Made by a program: the position numbers and the translations under genes. Below the pieces are notes generated by a model. It worked only from the letters and a program-made list of their open reading frames with translations, had not been told where the DNA came from and did not search any database. From Saccharomycopsis crataegensis (Eukaryota > Ascomycota > Saccharomycetes > Ascoideales > Saccharomycopsidaceae): a DNA stretch of 64,000 nucleotides. Position 1 is the first letter of the stretch; every line of letters starts with the position of its first letter. This document shows positions 20,144 to 32,600 of the stretch, one piece after another. The stretch is taken from positions 434,001-498,000 of the forward strand of contig NW_027043829.1 in assembly GCF_037102585.1 (NCBI RefSeq). The letters are read 5' to 3'.

Positions 20144-22381
20144 ATGGACACAATCGTACTTAAGAATCATCATCATCATCACCACCATAACCACCATAAC
20201 CACCATCAACCACCACTACAGCTGCATCACATCGACCCAACACAACAACAACTGCAACATAATGCTAACATATCACGGAGCAGGCCATCTAGACTAATAA
20301 AAGATAAGGAGAAGGAAAAAGACAAAGATAAAGAGAGCAATGGAAAATCCCATATTGTCAACGGCGAGACTTTTGACGCAGAATACCTCTACGGTTGGCA
20401 ACTTAGTTGGAAACAGATCATTGCCAATTCCGTGATTTATTTAGATGGAAGTACAGGCTCTACTCGGCGCTCAGACGGTAACAATTCCAAAGAAGGTTCT
20501 ATCACTGAAGGAAATAATAGTACCGGTAGCGACGAAACTGTGGTGCTGCCTGCGGGACGCGATAAGACCAGATCACAACTCAAGATACATTGTTTCCACT
20601 ACCATGCTCGGGTAGTTGATTTCTTTAATGCCAATGAAGTGACATTGATTATCACGCGAAGAACATTCGATCCTCAAGCCAAGTATCAACCAAATGATAT
20701 CTTTTATCACAACACCAAGATTCGTATTTGGAGCTTTGACAAAGCAGTGAAGTTTTTCGCAAGATTAAGCACAAAAATTGAATTGCAAGAATTATCAAGG
20801 CCAAAGAAAAACGTTATCAGTTATAGATATCTAAAAGCGAACGAAATTAAAAGATTCGAACAAGTTAAGATTGAAAATGTCGATGGTCAAAAAGAAGAAT
20901 CTACAGACGCGGCGGCTACAGAACAAGAGAATGTCGAGAATGTTGAGAATGAAGTGAAACCAAAGGAAGAAAAAGAGAAACCAGAGAAACCTCTTCAGAA
21001 GAGCGTCACTCCCTTGAACAACACAAGCGCTATTGCAAAGAAACCAGATCTAAAAATCATGTACGTTTCCCCTAGCGATATACATAATGATAATAGAATG
21101 TCATTGATTAAAAGTCTACGCAAGTCTAGTCAAACAAAGAAGATAGCTCAAGCGCCACCTCAAAAACAAAAGCAAAAACTTAATTATCAACAACAAGTGT
21201 TCAAGATGATCAAGTCCCAAAAAGCCCAAAACCACCATTACCAGGTGGCTCCACAAAAGACATTTTCTCGAAATCTGGGTTATAAGTCAATTTATCCCAA
21301 TAAATCTTCATCATATCAAACTAATGACAAATTGGCAACCCTTTTGTCTAAGGAAAAACTTTATGGTCCAACAGATCGTGATATGACCATTCGACAACAC
21401 GATTTTGTGTACTTTGAACATCCATTTGTTTTTTTTCATGATCTCAAACAACAGTACCGTCCAATTGTTACCAAAGAATGGCCTACCAAAGGATTTTCGA
21501 ATTTGGCGATCGATGCTCCTTGGGCGAGAATCTATCCTTCTGTGGATGGCAGATGCTTATTTTTGGCAGATAGTTTTGATCCCGAGCACCCAACGATTAT
21601 AAAACGAAGAAAAGTGATGTTCGAAAATCGTAAAAAGTTTAGAACAAAGCTTAAGAAAATGTTTTGCGATGAAGAAAAACAAAATGACAAAGATTTACAG
21701 AGGTTCAATTATTATGAGGAGGTTTTGGATGAGTACAACGAGTATAGCTCTAAATTATCGATTCAGAGATTACCGACACTGACTAAAGCTGCTGTTATTA
21801 GTACCACCATCTCTGATAAGCATGATCAACCAGTTGCTTCAACGCAAGTGGATATCAATGCGATCAACTCCAACAAGAGATCATTCTATGAAATGAACGC
21901 GTCAGGAATCACCCAAAGTAATAGTCAGCTGGTATTTGCTACCAGTACTACCTTGGGTGGGAGCAAATTGGGATTGAATGGTGGTAACGGATTGGGTCCT
22001 ATCCATTCTCATGTTGCCTCCAAAGAATTCAAGAGTTTGAAGAAGAGAATTTATGAAAAAACAGATGATGACAAAGAAAACCAACAAAAGAAAACAAAGG
22101 AATCGCAAGCTGATGAGGCGAATGTCGCTGATACCAAGAGCATTACCACCAAGATTATCAACAAGAAAATCGAGCCTTGTGTGAACCAGAATAATAATGA
22201 AAAAAAGGAGAAAAATGACGAGCAGCCAAAGAATGGAGGGTACTGTGAGAATTGTCGGATCAAGTATAGTGATTTTTCCAAACACATATTGGAGGCCAAG
22301 CATCGGGAGTTTGCTAAAGACGATAAGAATTTCGAGAAGATTGATCGTTTCATCAGTTATTTGCAAAAGGAAGCGTATTAG
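20144..22381 (+). CDS. DBF4: DBF4, regulatory subunit of the Cdc7 kinase
   Basis: Protein of 745 residues that activates Cdc7 to phosphorylate Mcm2-7 and fire replication origins. All three family motifs are seen. Motif N is a BRCT-like region at about 85-190, starting at DAEYLYGWQLSWKQII. Motif M is near 418-455 and includes PIVTKEWP. Motif C is the DBF zinc finger C-x2-C-x9-H-x5-H, with Cys701, Cys704, His714 and His720. The N-terminus opens with a His/Asn/Gln-rich run (residues about 9-45). Charged low-complexity linkers separate the motifs. The start ATG follows an MCB-bearing promoter. Confidence 0.93.
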   Translation: MDTIVLKNHHHHHHHNHHNHHQPPLQLHHIDPTQQQLQHNANISRSRPSRLIKDKEKEKDKDKESNGKSHIVNGETFDAEYLYGWQLSWKQIIANSVIYLDGSTGSTRRSDGNNSKEGSITEGNNSTGSDETVVLPAGRDKTRSQLKIHCFHYHARVVDFFNANEVTLIITRRTFDPQAKYQPNDIFYHNTKIRIWSFDKAVKFFARLSTKIELQELSRPKKNVISYRYLKANEIKRFEQVKIENVDGQKEESTDAAATEQENVENVENEVKPKEEKEKPEKPLQKSVTPLNNTSAIAKKPDLKIMYVSPSDIHNDNRMSLIKSLRKSSQTKKIAQAPPQKQKQKLNYQQQVFKMIKSQKAQNHHYQVAPQKTFSRNLGYKSIYPNKSSSYQTNDKLATLLSKEKLYGPTDRDMTIRQHDFVYFEHPFVFFHDLKQQYRPIVTKEWPTKGFSNLAIDAPWARIYPSVDGRCLFLADSFDPEHPTIIKRRKVMFENRKKFRTKLKKMFCDEEKQNDKDLQRFNYYEEVLDEYNEYSSKLSIQRLPTLTKAAVISTTISDKHDQPVASTQVDINAINSNKRSFYEMNASGITQSNSQLVFATSTTLGGSKLGLNGGNGLGPIHSHVASKEFKSLKKRIYEKTDDDKENQQKKTKESQADEANVADTKSITTKIINKKIEPCVNQNNNEKKEKNDEQPKNGGYCENCRIKYSDFSKHILEAKHREFAKDDKNFEKIDRFISYLQKEAY

Positions 22382-22647
22382 TGGTTTCTTTTCTCCCCCT
22401 CTTTATTATTGTTTTGTATTATATTATATTTACAGGTTTTTTTTTTTTTTTTCCCTTTTTCTTTTTTTTTTTTTTTTTTTGTCAATAATTTTGGAGATAA
22501 AGTTTGAGTTAATTAATATTCTCTTTCTTGGTATTGTGAACCTCTTGTAAGTTTATCGTGAGTTGGATCCGTTATTTTCCGCTTCTGTCGATAAGTGTGT
22601 GTGTGACATTAGGCTGGAACTTTGAAGGTAGCGAGGGAGGATGAATG

Positions 22648-22672
22648 CACACACACACACACACACACACAC
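22648..22672. repeat. (CA)12 microsatellite
   Basis: About twelve CA units in the DBF4-FUS3 intergenic DNA. Confidence 0.95.
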
Positions 22673-22842
22673 GCACTATTTATTATCAATATGATATGGG
22701 TAATATTATAAGATGTCTAACACTGATATTCTTTCCTTCCCTTCAATCATAGGATTGCTTTTATTGGCTTGTAGAAGAGGCGATGATAGAAAGCAGAGGT
22801 AGACTGGACTAGAAAGTACTGGGATAATATCTAGTGACAACA

Positions 22843-22905
22843 TTTATTATGGATATTATATTTATTATAGATATTGTTTACATTTACCATAGATATTACA
22901 TTACA
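22843..22905. repeat. Three imperfect tandem copies of TTTAYYATRGATATT
   Basis: Units begin at 22843, 22861 and 22883, about 20 bases apart, and share a 15-base core with few changes. They lie 430-490 bases upstream of FUS3. They could be binding sites or a decayed minisatellite. Confidence 0.7.
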
Positions 22906-23168
22906 CAGACACCAGACCTATTTATCACTATTGATGGACTGATTAGCAGGGAGCTCCACTGATTATTTGTAATCTATAAAGTGGTCTTTCGATAGATGGC
23001 TCATGTATGGTATGTATGTGTATAAATGAACAATTAAAAGCCCGCAGCCACACCGTTTCAAGAAAGGGAAAGAAATGTTTTTCATCCAACCATTGCCCCA
23101 ATTACGAGGACTTTTTCGTCCACAGGAGAACCTTATTGCGGCGACCCAAAAAGTGTCTATGCGCGCGG

Positions 23169-23175
23169 TGTTTCA
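23169..23175 (-). promoter_or_regulatory. Pheromone-response element (Ste12 site)
   Basis: TGTTTCA on the plus strand is the reverse of TGAAACA, the Ste12 consensus, 158 bases upstream of the FUS3 start. A one-mismatch copy (CGTTTCA) lies at 23054-23060. FUS3 is itself pheromone-induced in S. cerevisiae. Confidence 0.5.
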
Positions 23176-23290
23176 GGACTGTTTGAGCTTGGGATACGTG
23201 GACCCAGGACGAAAAATATAAATTTAAAGTCCCTACCATCTCCTCGGAAAAAAGTAAAAAAAAAATATTCCATCGTGTACAAAAAATTGA

Positions 23291-24388
<1,098 letters not shown>

Positions 24389-24845
24389 AATCTCACGGAT
24401 TATTACCTAGCATTTTCATTCTCATTCTCACTCTCTTTTCAACATTCTTCAAGAAAAGCTTTTTGGCATCTTGTTAGTCTAAACAAGTCTGCAATCATTT
24501 TTTAATTTACAGCTTTCTTACTTATTCGGTTTATTTTCGCATTTTTTTATTGTCTCAGTCGTTCTTCACTCACACATGTATATTATTACTTTTTACTAGA
24601 TATCGATTCATTAAGAATTATTTTTTGTTTTCTTATTAAATGAAGGTTTAGATTTTATCATTGAAAGTAGGTAGATAACAATTATTTGACAAGCACTTGG
24701 TTGTTGGCGCCAAAAAAAGGTTACGAGGCGATGTGTTTTTTTTTTGTTTACTTTTCCTCGATGCCTTGAGTATTTTTTTTTTTTTTATTGTTGATGGCAC
24801 AAACTATAACTCATCAATACCCTAAAGCAACAAAAAACACCATTA
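24389..24845. promoter_or_regulatory. FUS3 3' flank and YCG1 promoter
   Basis: 457 AT-rich bases with T tracts and one GC-rich palindrome (TTGGCGCCAA, 24704-24713) 133 bases before YCG1. No gene is seen. Confidence 0.55.
24704..24713. promoter_or_regulatory. Palindrome TTGGCGCCAA upstream of YCG1
   Basis: A perfect ten-base palindrome flanked by A tracts. It resembles an E2F-type site (TTTSGCGC) and stands out from the AT-rich promoter. A role in cell-cycle control is inference only. Confidence 0.35.
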
Positions 24846-27800
24846 ATGACCACCTCTCTATCCCATAAAGAGGCTCTAAGCCAGGCTAAGAATCTCAGCG
24901 TTCCTGAACAAATCACCCGATCCTTGGCTCAAGTGTTCCAACATGCCCAATCCTCTTATGTTGGCCATCGTAAACATTTGGTGGTGATGAGAACAATTCA
25001 ACAACGAGCATTTGATTTGGGGTTCGAAGACGCGTTTAATATCTCATTCTGCCGGTTGGTTAATAAAGTGCTTCCCATAAAGAAGGCTGAGCAGGTAGCT
25101 GATCGGATTGCCAAATTAGTGGTTAATTTCATATCTAGTATCCAAGACGATGAACCTACAAAAGAAGGAGAACAGGAAGATGAAGAAGAGGAAGAGGATA
25201 CTGTGGGTTCACGATTTACCAAGTACTTTATTCACCATTTGCTTCGAGGGGTGGAGTCCAAAGACAAGAACGTTCGGTATCGTGTAATGCATCTTCTTTC
25301 ACTTGTGGTAAATAGTATTGGAGAAATTGATAATGAATTATACAACGTATTGATCTGGGAGGTTCATAAGCGGTTGTTCGATAAAGAACCGAACGTCAGA
25401 CTAAAGGCCGTCCTATGTCTTACGCGATTTCAAGAAGAAGATGTGGATCTTTCTGACGAAAATAGCGCGATTGCCAAATTATTATTTGTGATCCAAAATG
25501 ATTCATCGGCCGAAGTTAGACGTGCTGCTTTGTTGAACTTGGATAAAAACGAGATCACTTTACCGTATCTTATGGAAAGAGCCAAGGATGTCAATTCCAT
25601 CAATAGAAAATTAGTGTATTCAAGAATTGTCAGAGAAATCGGGGATTTCAGATTGTTGGATCGTAAAATGCGTGAAAAAATCTTGACTTGGGGGCTCAAA
25701 GATAGAGAAAACCTTGTTCAACAAGCTGCCATCAAAATGTTTTGCTCCCAATGGTACGAGAATTGTAATAGTGACTTGATGGAATTACTTGAAAGATTGC
25801 ATTTGATAAAAAGCGAAATTGCCGAAACCGCCATGAAGTTCTTTTTTGAACAGCGGCCACAAATGGTGCACAAAATTCAATTTGAAGATGAGTTTTGGAG
25901 AAAGCTAAATGTTGAAGCTTCATTTTTGGCAAAAATGTTTTACAATTATTGTATTACAAACGACTTGAACGAAATGATTGAAAAAAATTTCCCAGTGACA
26001 ACGGAGTTTGCTGGCCTATTAACCAAGTACTTGAAAGTTAGAAAGGCTACGGTATCGGAAGATACAGAAAATATTGATGACATTAATTTTGTCATTGAGC
26101 AACTATTATCGATTGCCAAAAATTACGACTTTGGTGATGAAGTTGGAAGAAGAGAAATGCTACAGACCTTAAGAATGTCACTATATGATGATTTAACTGA
26201 CTCCCAAGTGGAGATTGCTTTAAAAGTCCTCAAGAAAATCTCGATCAATGAAAAAGATTTTTGCCAATTGGTCAGTGAAATAATTATTGACATTCGTGAT
26301 GAGGACGAAGAATTCAGCATGGATATGGAAATGGATTTTGAAACCACGGATGCTGAAGAAGTGGCAAGCAATAAGCTTAAAGTTAATAGAGCTCTTCAAA
26401 TTCTTTCGATATGCCAACATATGCTTGAATTGACCCATGAGCCACTTCGTGGTAACATTCCAGTGACTTCTTTGTTAGATAGCGTTATCAATCCGGCAAT
26501 TCGTTCGAAAGTTTCCGCAATCCGTGAAGGCGGGGTCAAATGTCTCGGGTTATGCTGCTTGTTAGATGACATGTTAGCGACAGAACAGCTTGCATTTTTT
26601 GGGATCTGTTGTGCTAAAGGTAACGGTGACTTGCACTCTCTATGTTTAAAAATCATATTTGACATTTTATCGGTGCATGGGCCTAAAGTGTTGGACGTTG
26701 AGGGGTGTGTTGATTCTCTTTCCATGCATAAGTTACTATTCAGATCATTAAAGAAATATGAAATTCCCGTGGTCCAAGCGATTACTGCAGAGGGATTATG
26801 CAAACTTTATCTTAATGACGTTTTCAATGACGAAGAATTGTTCGAGACTTTGTTATTGGCGTACTTCCATCCTCAAAACTCAACAAATGAAGATTTAATT
26901 CAAGCTTTATCATTTTGCTTGCCAGTTTATGCTTTTTCTCATCCAAGACATCAAGAAAAAGTTGCAAAAGTTGCAGCAGACTCATTCAGTAGACTGTTCA
27001 AGACATTTGAAGAACTCCAAGAGGCCGAGGATTCTGCAGGATTGTCCATGACTTCTCCATCAGTTATAATTCAACAATTAATTCATTGGACAGATTCATA
27101 CAATATTGTCAACTGCTCAGATGCCACTAAGGAATTGCTGAAATATCATTTGATATTCGTGATGGATTTACTCGATACCATGTTAAAATCGGACAATAAA
27201 CTTTATTGTAAAACAGTGGCGATGAATTTATCCAAGTTCATTATCTCTGAAACTCTTACTAAAGAAGATCTTGACAATCTTTACGATAAGGCGGTACAAG
27301 CTAAGGACGAAGTCGAAACCAACGTGGAAGGTATTGACAAAGCTTCAATTAATGCTTTGAATAAATTTATTTCCTCAATAGCAGAGGTCCTGGCAATCAT
27401 TGAAGAAATCGAGAAAGATAAACCAAAGGAAAATAATGAAGAGTTTGTGAAAGCGTTGACAGAACCATCGGAAGAGGAAAAGAAGCAAGAGAAGGGAGAG
27501 GAAGATCTGTTGGAGGCTATTGCAGGCGAGGCAAATGAAGATGATTTGGCTATTCCGGAGACTTCGCTAATGAAACTACCATCGAACCAGTCCATCATTA
27601 TCAGGGAATATGATGATGATGACGATGAAGATGAAGAAGAGGGAGATTTTGATAATGGAGACATTTTGGTGAGCAAAGTAGAAAACACAGATGATGATGA
27701 AGTGTTGCAAAGTGCAAATAATAGCGCATCAACCATAAAAGGTAGCAAACTTGATGCGGATATCGATAATTCACCGACTGGCAGTAGAAGACGTATATCT

Positions 27801-27992
27801 GGAGCAACAACCAAAAACGATACCAAATTGGGTTCCAAAAAAGATGAAAAAGATGTAAATAATGACGGGGAAGAAGATTCTGATGAGGAAGAGTACGATG
27901 AAGATATTGACCATTCTTCAATAATGCAAGTTGATACCACAAATAACTCGAGTGATTATTCTGATGAGGACGAAGATCTATCACTGGATTGA
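24846..27992 (+). CDS. YCG1: Condensin non-SMC subunit YCG1 (CAP-G)
   Basis: HEAT-repeat protein of 1048 residues; S. cerevisiae Ycg1 is 1035. It binds the kleisin Brn1 to form the DNA safety-belt of condensin and is needed for mitotic chromosome compaction. The first 300 residues carry clear HEAT helices (RVMHLLSLVVNSIGE, VRLKAVLCLTRFQEE, VRRAALLNLDKNEITLPYL). An acidic loop falls near 100-115, and HEAT repeats continue to about 800. The last 170 residues are acidic and disordered, ending in a DEDEDLSLD-type tail. The start at 24846 is the first ATG and keeps the conserved N-terminal helix. Confidence 0.95.
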   Translation: MTTSLSHKEALSQAKNLSVPEQITRSLAQVFQHAQSSYVGHRKHLVVMRTIQQRAFDLGFEDAFNISFCRLVNKVLPIKKAEQVADRIAKLVVNFISSIQDDEPTKEGEQEDEEEEEDTVGSRFTKYFIHHLLRGVESKDKNVRYRVMHLLSLVVNSIGEIDNELYNVLIWEVHKRLFDKEPNVRLKAVLCLTRFQEEDVDLSDENSAIAKLLFVIQNDSSAEVRRAALLNLDKNEITLPYLMERAKDVNSINRKLVYSRIVREIGDFRLLDRKMREKILTWGLKDRENLVQQAAIKMFCSQWYENCNSDLMELLERLHLIKSEIAETAMKFFFEQRPQMVHKIQFEDEFWRKLNVEASFLAKMFYNYCITNDLNEMIEKNFPVTTEFAGLLTKYLKVRKATVSEDTENIDDINFVIEQLLSIAKNYDFGDEVGRREMLQTLRMSLYDDLTDSQVEIALKVLKKISINEKDFCQLVSEIIIDIRDEDEEFSMDMEMDFETTDAEEVASNKLKVNRALQILSICQHMLELTHEPLRGNIPVTSLLDSVINPAIRSKVSAIREGGVKCLGLCCLLDDMLATEQLAFFGICCAKGNGDLHSLCLKIIFDILSVHGPKVLDVEGCVDSLSMHKLLFRSLKKYEIPVVQAITAEGLCKLYLNDVFNDEELFETLLLAYFHPQNSTNEDLIQALSFCLPVYAFSHPRHQEKVAKVAADSFSRLFKTFEELQEAEDSAGLSMTSPSVIIQQLIHWTDSYNIVNCSDATKELLKYHLIFVMDLLDTMLKSDNKLYCKTVAMNLSKFIISETLTKEDLDNLYDKAVQAKDEVETNVEGIDKASINALNKFISSIAEVLAIIEEIEKDKPKENNEEFVKALTEPSEEEKKQEKGEEDLLEAIAGEANEDDLAIPETSLMKLPSNQSIIIREYDDDDDEDEEEGDFDNGDILVSKVENTDDDEVLQSANNSASTIKGSKLDADIDNSPTGSRRRISGATTKNDTKLGSKKDEKDVNNDGEEDSDEEEYDEDIDHSSIMQVDTTNNSSDYSDEDEDLSLD

Positions 27993-28139
27993 TTTCTTAG
28001 TTCATGAGATGTACAATAATTTTTTGTTTTTGTTTTAAGGAATAAACGTGTGTAATTGATTATTATAGCTACTTGTAACCATGGAAATTTCCGAGTATCG
28101 ATGCTTATATATTGAAAGATTTTTTTTTTTTTTCATTAT

Positions 28140-29291
28140 TTAAGCAGTGTTGCTTCCGCATTTTGTTGCAACAGCATAATTAAGTTCATGGCTACTCCTT
28201 ATTATTCTTGTACAAGATTGAAGAACTATCTTTTCAAGCTCCTTAAACTTTTCAAGGATTTTGTCCTCGAATAGCTCTTGTCTTTGATGATGATCTTCAA
28301 GCATTCTAATGATTTTGAGGTTAGATTCTCTCATTTGCAGTTGTATCGAATCAAGTTTAAGAACATCAGCTACTTCTCTCCCTTTGGATACAAGCCGAAG
28401 AGTATCGATATTAGTTTCAATTTTCTCATTGATGCTATAAAGGGTTTGGATGATTTCTTCGCTAACAGCTCCAGTTAAACCAGTATCATAATTTCCCACA
28501 TTATTATTAGAGTGGGAAATACCCAGAACCACTTCACAGATAGCTCCATATGCTTCATTTATAGCTTTGGGGTTAATTTGAACATATCGTAATAATTTTT
28601 TATTCAAAGTATTAACACCGATGACTAAAATGTAAGCACAACACACACCGAGCACTATATTAGATGTCGTAAAATAAACTCCTAGGGAATCCATTTTTTT
28701 TGTGGAATTTATTTTTTGTGGAAATTTTGAAACAATCTGCATTTCTTTCAGTAAGTGGGAAATTCCCATCATCTTTTTCAGGTTCTCAGGCTCTATTGAA
28801 GGCTTGTGTTTCATAAGGGCGAGTGCATTGGAAGGACGTTCAATCTTTGGAATAAATGGTAATTCTATGGTTTCACGATTCGTTTCATTAGAGTTACTGG
28901 CTATAGGTTCTATAACCGAATCGAATTTGAAACTATTCCCATTATTGTAGCTTGTTCCAAGATCAACATAGGTATAATTTAGCAATGGGCTTAATTCATA
29001 ATTTCCTTGGAGATCGTTAGCTTGGCTCCAGAAAAGCAGGTTCTCTGCTATTTGTAATGAGGGCAACAATTTCAAAGAACTTAACTCCAAACGATAGAGA
29101 ATGTCTATGTCTTTTTAGTTAGTAATGTGATTCTTTGGAGATGACAAAAGGAAATCAAATTAGAAATGAAGAAATTAACTACTTTTAACTGTGCTATTGA
29201 TCGGTGCTACTCTCAATGCGAGAGATATCAATATGGTTTTCTTTAAAGCCACTTTGAAGAATCCACGTTGGACAGCACGAAGAAATAACAT
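28140..29291 (-). CDS. Unrecognised membrane protein, two exons
   Basis: Proposed exons are 29183-29291 and 28140-29104 (minus strand), giving 357 residues. Taken as one frame, exon 2 lacks an ATG near its 5' end and starts only at a TTG. The upstream ATG, a good branch point and matching phase supply the true start. Exon 1 adds 36 residues, basic and hydrophobic (MLFLRAVQRGFFKVALKK), which could be a signal anchor or mitochondrial presequence. Exon 2 has one clear membrane segment at about 179-201 (NIVLGVCCAYILVIGV). A helical, probably coiled-coil C-terminal half follows, ending in an Asn/Ser-rich tail. I do not recognise the family. It is convergent with YCG1, 148 bases apart. Confidence 0.7.
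29105..29182 (-). other. Intron of the 357-residue membrane protein gene
   Basis: A 78-base intron with 5' site GTAGTT (not consensus), branch point TACTAAC at 29118-29124 and 3' site ACATAG 14 bases beyond the branch A. One base of exon 1 plus two of exon 2 make an Asn codon and keep the frame. Confidence 0.65.
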
Positions 29292-29662
29292 GACTCAAAT
29301 TAGGATTAGTTTTCCCTTTACTTCTTTGTCAATCACTGTAGACCAACCAGCAGTTGAAACAATTTTTGTTATCATCTCAAATAGCTTTTGTGTCTGCACA
29401 AATGCATGGTCAAAAAAAAAAAAAAAAAAAAAAAAAAGAGTTATGACACATACAGAAATATACATATACTAACATATATATGCTGTATACAGCTGCGCAA
29501 TGGGGTTACTAAGCACTGGTGACACCTGTTTAAATCACCAAGTTTGGATCAATAATGGAAAAAAAATAGGAGCTACGGATCGCGAAAAGAAACGATAATA
29601 CGGATACCTGTTAATCACCATTGAGAGAAATTTGAGAACAGAATCGTAGTGAATCAGCGAAG
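29292..29662. promoter_or_regulatory. Divergent promoter, membrane protein gene / PAN1
   Basis: 371 bases with an A tract of 27 (29412-29438). A TACTAAC at 29467-29473 is followed by ATACAG; this could be chance or a 5'-leader intron of PAN1. Nothing else is seen. Confidence 0.5.
29412..29438. repeat. Poly(A) tract of 27
   Basis: The longest homopolymer I counted in the window, in a divergent promoter, where such tracts exclude nucleosomes. Confidence 0.9.
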
Positions 29663-32600
29663 ATGTACCCCTATAACAATTTCGGAGGGTTTCAGAACTC
29701 GCAGTTCTCTAATGGGTACCCACAGAACCAAAACCAGCAACAACAACAACCTATGAATGGATTTCAAACTAGTTTTCAACCCCAGGCAACCGGTTTCCAA
29801 CAACCTCAGGTAACTGGCTTCCAACAGCCTCAAGCCACTGGTTTTCCACAAGGTTTTAACACTGGATTCCAAACCAGCTTTCAAGCACAACCAACCGGTT
29901 TTCAAACATTTCAACCCCAACAACAACAGCCACCGGCATCTTTCCAAGCGCAACCAACCGGAGGTTTTGGATTCCCCGGGACATCTTTTAATCAAGCTCA
30001 ACCAACTGGAATGACCGCCCAACCACTTGTGTCCCAACCAACTGGCTTTAACGCTTATGGTGACACCTTTTTGAAAGCCCAACCAACCGGTTATGCATCC
30101 AAGCCTATCAATGATGAGTTGAAACTTCCAAATACTAGATTGTCCTTTGTGACCATGGAACAACAACAAAAGTATGAAAAATTGTTTCTAAAGAGTGTTC
30201 CAAGAGGCGAGCGCTCAATTTCTGCCGATATTGCGAGAAAGATTTTACTTAAATCGCAATTGCCAGCTTCCACTTTGAGCCAAGTTTGGGCATTAGCAGA
30301 CACAAACAAAGCAGGATCATTATTATTTCCTGAATTTGTATTGGCATTACACCTATGTAATGTTGTATTACATGGTGATAAATTGCCAGTTGTCTTGCCA
30401 CCAAAGATCAAAAATGAAGTGACCAGTTACGTTGATGAAATTAGTTTCTCTGTTCCAGATCCAAGCGAAAGATCTAACAATGCGTTCGTTCAAGATGAAC
30501 AGCAACAAAAACCAAGTACTGGTTTGATGCAAATTAATCCAACTGGATTCCAACCTCAGGCTACAGGGTTCCAACAAGCTCCTATGACAAGCTTCCAACC
30601 TCAAGTTACTGGCTTCCAACCTCAGGTTACTGGCTTACCAAATACTAGTTTTCAACCGCAAATGACGGGAATGCAACCGCAAAATACTGGTTTCCTTCCT
30701 CCTACAAGTTTCCAACCTCAAATTACCGGGCTCCAACCTCAGCAAACGGGCTATCTTATGTCACAACCAACTGGTCAAATCGGGCTAGTTCCCCAAAAGA
30801 CCGGTGTTGTCACTGCCGGTTTGCAAGCCATGCAAAGCCAATTTATGGGTAATGGCCAATCACAGAATTTCCAATTGTCCTCCAACCAGATTGGTAATGT
30901 TAATGAAGTGTTAACCAAATCCGAAATTCATGTTTTTTCTAACATTTTTAAACAACATTCCAAGTCTGGCTATCTCGAAGCGGCAGCTGCCATCGAGGTG
31001 TTCTCGAAATCTGGCTTGGCTAGACAATTTTTGGAACAAATCTGGACTTTGGCTGATATTAACAATAAGGGTAAATTGACAAGAGAAGAATTTATTGTTG
31101 CTATGAAGTTGATTTACAACAAGTTGGCAGGTATACCAATTCCAGTGCGTTTACCTCCTGAATTGGTTCCCCAATCTTCCAGAATTATTGATGACGTCAA
31201 GTCTTCCCTCAAGAGCTATTCATCATCAGGTAACACATTAGGTGGCAAGAAGAAGTCTACTGATGCTGCAAGATTCAAGAATGATGATAGTGCAATCCAT
31301 TATAGTTCTAGCGCTCGCCACAAGAAACCTTCTAAGGCACCAGTTTCTGCGAACTCCTCATATTCCAATGATGTGTCATCCTCTGCTAGTGGTGAAGAAT
31401 TAATTAATCAATTGAAAAAATCTATCCGCGAAAAAGAAATTATCTTGCAAGCTTTGGATGCTAAAGAAGATGAAGCAAATTTGGAAAATCACAAGCAACA
31501 ATCATATGATGAGGCCGAAATTAGTAACTTGAAACACAGAATCAAGGATGTTCAGAATGATATTAATAAGATCCCAGACAACAATAATATGTTTAGTGCT
31601 ACTACCATGAACACTAAGGACGAATTATTGAAAAAGTTGAATTACTTGACTGCCAAGGTTCCAGATCTTATTTCCAGTATTCAATTAACAGATAAGGAAA
31701 TCAACTCAATGAAGATTGAATTATTCAAGTCTGATTTATTGAAGAAGAATCCAAACTCTAGCTTTGGAATTAATAATGTTGATCCAAATGATAAGAAAGC
31801 CTTATTGAGAGCGAGAATCAATGCTTTGACCAATAAAAATAGTGGAGCTGAATCAAACGACTTACTATTAAGCAACGAAATCAATAGATTGAACCAAGAA
31901 AGTTTGCAGCAACAACAAATAATTGGTGACATTGAAGGTAGTATTAGAGATTTGGAATCAAGCTTGGAAAACAATCTCAAATCAATGTACGGAGCTCAAG
32001 ATCAAGTTGGGTTTGAAAAATGGGAGCAAGGGGTTGGCATTAGCGAAAGTGTTAACTCTTTTATTTCTGAATTGAAAAATGGTAATTTCTCTTCTTATCC
32101 TAGCACTTCTACTTACAATCCTTCATCGGCTCCTGCTACCCCAAATGTTGCTACAAAGGTTACGTCTACAGTTGCCAAAAAGCCAGCTGCCAAAAAGCCA
32201 GCTGCCAGAACTCCAGAGGAAAGATCTGCATACATCAAGGAACAAGCTGCGAAGCGCATGGCTGAGAAGTTAGCAAAATTTGGCTTGAGAAGCTCGGTGG
32301 CCTCCTCGTCACCATCAACCACTTCCACTCCTCTGAGAAGCGAGACCAGCTCTCCTGTCAATGGCTCTCTTTCAACTCAAAGAGCAGTTGCAACTCAGCC
32401 AGTAGCTGTAGTTCAACCAGTTGCCCCGGTCACACAGCCGGCTGCAACCGAAGAAGATGAAAGCTCCGATGAATCTGATGATGAAGAGTATCAAGAATTA
32501 TTGAGAGAGAAACAAAGATTGGAACAGGAAAAAATTGAAAAAGAAAAGGCGGCAGCAGCAGCAGCTGCTGCTATGACTACCCCAGCCAAGAAACTGGAAA

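Noticed and set aside
29467-29490. TACTAAC plus ATACAG as an intron of PAN1
   Set aside because: The PAN1 ATG (MYPYNNFGG) already gives a plausible N-terminus, and I found no upstream ATG exon or donor in phase. A leader intron is not excluded.
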